A DNA stretch of 64,000 bases from Dallia pectoralis (lineage: Eukaryota; Chordata; Actinopteri; Esociformes; Umbridae). A program made the position numbers and the translations under genes. The stretch is taken from assembly GCA_029465975.1 (NCBI GenBank), contig CM055754.1, forward strand, positions 7,540,264 through 7,604,263, read 5' to 3'. How positions within the stretch are numbered: the first letter of the stretch is position 1; every line of letters starts with the position of its first letter. Of the stretch, positions 61,301 through 64,000 are shown piece after piece. Below the pieces are notes generated by a model, which made no database searches, was not told where the DNA came from, and worked only from the letters and a program-made list of their open reading frames with translations.

Positions 61301-62745
61301 TGCTGTGCTTGTTTGCTCGAGCGCGCGAGACGTGTGGCTGCCTTTTTAAATCAGACTTAGCATGCTTCCGCAGTGTTGATGTCCAAGCAGGAAGTTCTAC
61401 AACTACAATCACACTTCAGTTTGCAGTTGTAGTATTGAGAGAGTACTAAGTTCATTATGATTACACTTATTGTTTGCACGATTATCACAAACCGCAACTG
61501 CCTGTCTTCCACTAAAAACGTTCTGTATTTGACTTCATACAAAATCCATTCTATACGATTCATTCTAATCAATACACAGAAACCTCAGGCCCTATGAGAA
61601 CTGGCTAACCAGTTCAAAAATGATTTTACCAAGTATACGTTGTACAATGTTCCAACATCTCAAGCCTTTACTGTTTTGTAATATAGGATGCTTGGTCCAT
61701 GCTAGAAAATATACCTTTAAACTAAATGACCATTCTCCCAGTTCTGGACATATATTGCAAAATCAGAAAATTACCAAAATCTTCTCAAATACAAGACAAT
61801 TACCTTCCATTATCTAATTATAGTTCTTACTATCTGTCAAAGATTTGAGGAGATTTATTTTGTTTGTTTTCTGTACCTCCTGTTTTTCCTCAAGGGGCTT
61901 CATCTGTTCCTGGTTTCTGATGAACTCCTCCTCCATCAGCAGGTAGTCTTTGATCCTCTCCTGTTTCAGCAGTTTTAGCCTGCAGTGTGTGTGGGGAGTT
62001 ACTAAAAAAGAGAGACTTACCAGTCAGTCAGACGCATGGAAACAATTGTGACATTTCAAAACATTTCAACTTGACAATCAAGAGTAAAGCGAAAAGTGAG
62101 TGTGAAGTCATCCTTTAGCCCAACATACATACCAAGCGGTAGCTTGCTGGCAGCATCAGGTCCCTTGCTCTTCTTTTTCCTCTTTCCAACCCTGGTGGGG
62201 ATTGGTGGTTCATATTTCTTTTTCTTATCCTGGAAAGACGAACAACGGTTAAAGATCAGTGTGACCACCGATCAAAAGGACAACATTTGCTAGCAAACGT
62301 TCCAAAATGTGTGAGACCAAGATGAGTAGCCAGCTATTAATTAGGATATTAAGATATTAATTATTATTAGCTAATAATATTAGTAATATGGATTGTTTAC
62401 CTTGTCGTCTTTCTTCCCACCCCCGGGGCCATGTCCTCCACTCTGACTTTGACCCTGTGAAAAACACACCGTAAACACACTAACAATACAGTAAAAACTA
62501 CTATCACAGTAGCTAGCTAGATTTTCCAAAACGACGTTTACCATTAAACCATGCTAGTTAGCTAATCATGCTAGCTGGCTAACAAGCTTACATTAACGTA
62601 ACCACACGTTTCTAACCGCTGCAATCAAACGGCTGATTTGAGTTCAAACGCAGCTAAAACGTCCAACGAAAGATAATAGTTTGAAAGTCATTCGATCATT
62701 TGAGCAAATAGAAATATGTATTTGGACAAACTGCTGTCTCACCAT
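58320..62745 (-). CDS. psmc1: 26S proteasome ATPase Rpt2 (PSMC1), 11 coding exons, complete
   Basis: AAA+ ATPase of the 19S base that unfolds substrates and opens the 20S gate. Coding exons on the minus strand: 62743-62745, 62401-62454, 62133-62229, 61877-62001, 60496-60681, 60236-60364, 60050-60146, 59734-59923, 58872-59023, 58620-58774 and 58320-58454. They total 1323 nt (440 aa, the same as human), with matching phases and GT/AG borders. MGQSQSGGHG carries the N-myristoylation glycine. A coiled-coil lies at about 65-95 (MEEEFIRNQEQMKPLEEKQE). The OB domain is at about 100-180. Walker A is GAPGTGKT at 226-233, with Ala where human PSMC1 has Pro. Walker B is IVFIDE at 281-286, followed by the second region of homology (ATNRIETLDPALIRPGR). 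The C-terminus LYL is the HbYX motif. It is convergent with nrde2. The 1a/1b teleost copy is not resolved. Confidence 0.97.
60370..60388. repeat. (CA)n next to the psmc1 exon 6 acceptor
   Basis: Short CA run on the plus strand, 6 bp upstream (in gene direction) of the exon 60236-60364. The acceptor reads GTGTGTGTCTGCAG. Confidence 0.85.
61075..61530. mobile_element. Dispersed repeat, possibly hAT-like, in psmc1 intron 4
   Basis: Starts GGGTGTGACGAGATCTTGTG and soon repeats ACGAGATCT-like motifs (CACAAGATCTTGCG, GACAAGATCTCTCC), followed by CGCGCGAGACGTGTGGCTGC. I know similar repeats from other teleost genomes. The superfamily is a guess. No ORF. Confidence 0.38.
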
Positions 62746-62830
62746 AACCGCTTGATATCGGGTCTGTTTGGTTTGTCAACGTCGCACGCGTTATTCGTCA
62801 CAGTACGGCAAGAGATTGCGAAGCGTTTCA
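62746..62830 (-). promoter_or_regulatory. psmc1: psmc1 5' UTR and proximal promoter (inferred)
   Basis: On the minus strand a CpG-containing stretch with GTGACGAATAACGCGTGCG precedes the ATG within 70 bp. There is no TATA box, as is usual for proteasome housekeeping genes. The start site is not determinable. Confidence 0.35.
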
Positions 62831-64000
62831 AAAATGAAGAAATATCCGCTGACTATTAAAGGGCAAAATTTAGATTTTTTTCTGTACTTAATAGTATAAA
62901 TAAACGAACAAATGACCAGTAGACAACTGCCGTTATTGTTTATCGTTATTGTTTTGAATACGATTTTCTTCAAAATTGTTTAGAGTGCCTGAGATATTCC
63001 CTATTTAAAATTCCTCGCTGGTCTATGTGTCATTTTACTATTTGTAATTTGTCTCTTAATAGTCACTTGACTATATAGTTCTATCCTTTCAGAACTAAAC
63101 CACCATGGGCTAGCTATTATTATTCTGGCCTCGTTCCGTAAGGGAAGAGACAAGTTGCCTAGAGGCAAGATAATATAGGATTACATTATTGTTTAGAGGC
63201 AGGATTCTACATAATTCCTCCTTAATCTTGTTTTGAAAACCAGTGGAAAAGCTTAAATAAAGTAACATGTCTAGGTAATAGCTCTAAAAGTAGCAGCCCC
63301 AACTGCCAGAATGATATCAATAGTTGCATCCATCCAGTAGGCATTTGTTTTACCAAACTCCATTTAAAGTAAAATGTGATTTAGTAGGCTTATGCCAGTT
63401 TCCCCACGGTGTCAAACTGAGATTTGCAGTTTTCATTTGACAAACCCCATTAAAAGTGTGTGGTGCTGTCATGAGCACACTGGGAGCGTGTATGGTTGAC
63501 TACCTTTCAAGGACATAACAACACATTTTTTACCTCTCCAGCTCATAGATTCAATATCACAGTATGGTTACTGTTCAGTTGCTCTGCACCTGCCTATGCT
63601 ACAAAAACAACATTTATCTAAAAGTGCTAGGTGGCTGCATTGAGGGAAAGGCTAACTATTACACTTAAAGTTATTTCTGGCTCTGCTCTTTAAGCACTAT
63701 TCTTTAAAACATCTAATGACCTTAAAACATCTAATGTCATTGTTTTTACTGCAAAAGCCTGATTGAATTTATGAATTTCTTACTTAGTTTACATCCTTAT
63801 TTATTTACCTTTGTCAGCAGTAGGTCGACATAGTTTTATTAGTGTAGCTAAGGTGGCTGTGCTGAAATGTACGCTTCTCGATCATTTTCAACCCATTATT
63901 TTAGTGCGATTTACAGCATACACAATTAACCAGCTACCAGTACACCTGCTGCAATCAGCCTAGTCAAATCTCTTGTCTTTTCTGTGACCACAATTGTGGA
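62831..64000. other. Intergenic upstream of psmc1
   Basis: A/T-rich sequence with no gene recognised. A small direct repeat (CTTAAAACATCTAATG-like, twice at 63702-63738) is the only structure seen. Confidence 0.4.

Overview
The window looks like nuclear DNA from a teleost fish. It carries three intron-containing vertebrate genes, long simple-repeat and minisatellite arrays, and many decayed Tc1-type transposons. Several of these resemble elements I know from salmonids and relatives (Sleeping Beauty-like, Passport-like, and salmonid Tc1 copies). That points to a protacanthopterygian such as a salmonid or pike, but the species is an inference from memory, not the result of a search.

The protein-coding part is the right half (about 27.3-62.8 kb). 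It holds calm1 (minus), nrde2 (plus) and psmc1 (minus). This is the vertebrate CALM1-NRDE2-PSMC1 block, which lies on human chromosome 14q. All three genes could be assembled exon by exon with intact frames and GT/AG introns: calmodulin (6 coding exons, 149 aa), the RNA-surveillance protein NRDE2 (14 coding exons, 1168 aa) and proteasome ATPase Rpt2/PSMC1 (11 coding exons, 440 aa). calm1 and nrde2 are divergent, about 1.8 kb apart. nrde2 and psmc1 are convergent, separated by a 53-bp minisatellite, a Tc1 fragment and a short inverted-repeat DNA transposon.

The left 27 kb holds no recognisable host gene. It contains G/A- or C/T-rich minisatellites (1-425, 2.56-4.41 kb, 7.16-8.10 kb, 23.8-24.0 kb, 24.7-25.1 kb), a 5'-truncated and frameshifted LINE with reverse transcriptase (10.4-12.7 kb), a Tc1 element nested inside another Tc1 element (14.2-15.6 kb), other DNA-transposon relics, and (GT)n-linked dispersed repeats.

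The most interesting unexplained item is an intact 165-codon coiled-coil ORF inside calm1 intron 1, on the calm1 strand. It has TATA-, GC- and CCAAT-like elements about 0.7 kb upstream, and its reading phase would allow splicing onto calmodulin exon 2. Other points of note are a roughly 480-bp (GT)n-rich tract that ends 11 bp before the nrde2 exon 10 acceptor, a GAPGTGKT Walker A in PSMC1, a near-perfect hairpin inside a Tc1 relic, and a tRNA-Arg-like 5' half. I found no bacterial-type system, CRISPR array or viral gene.
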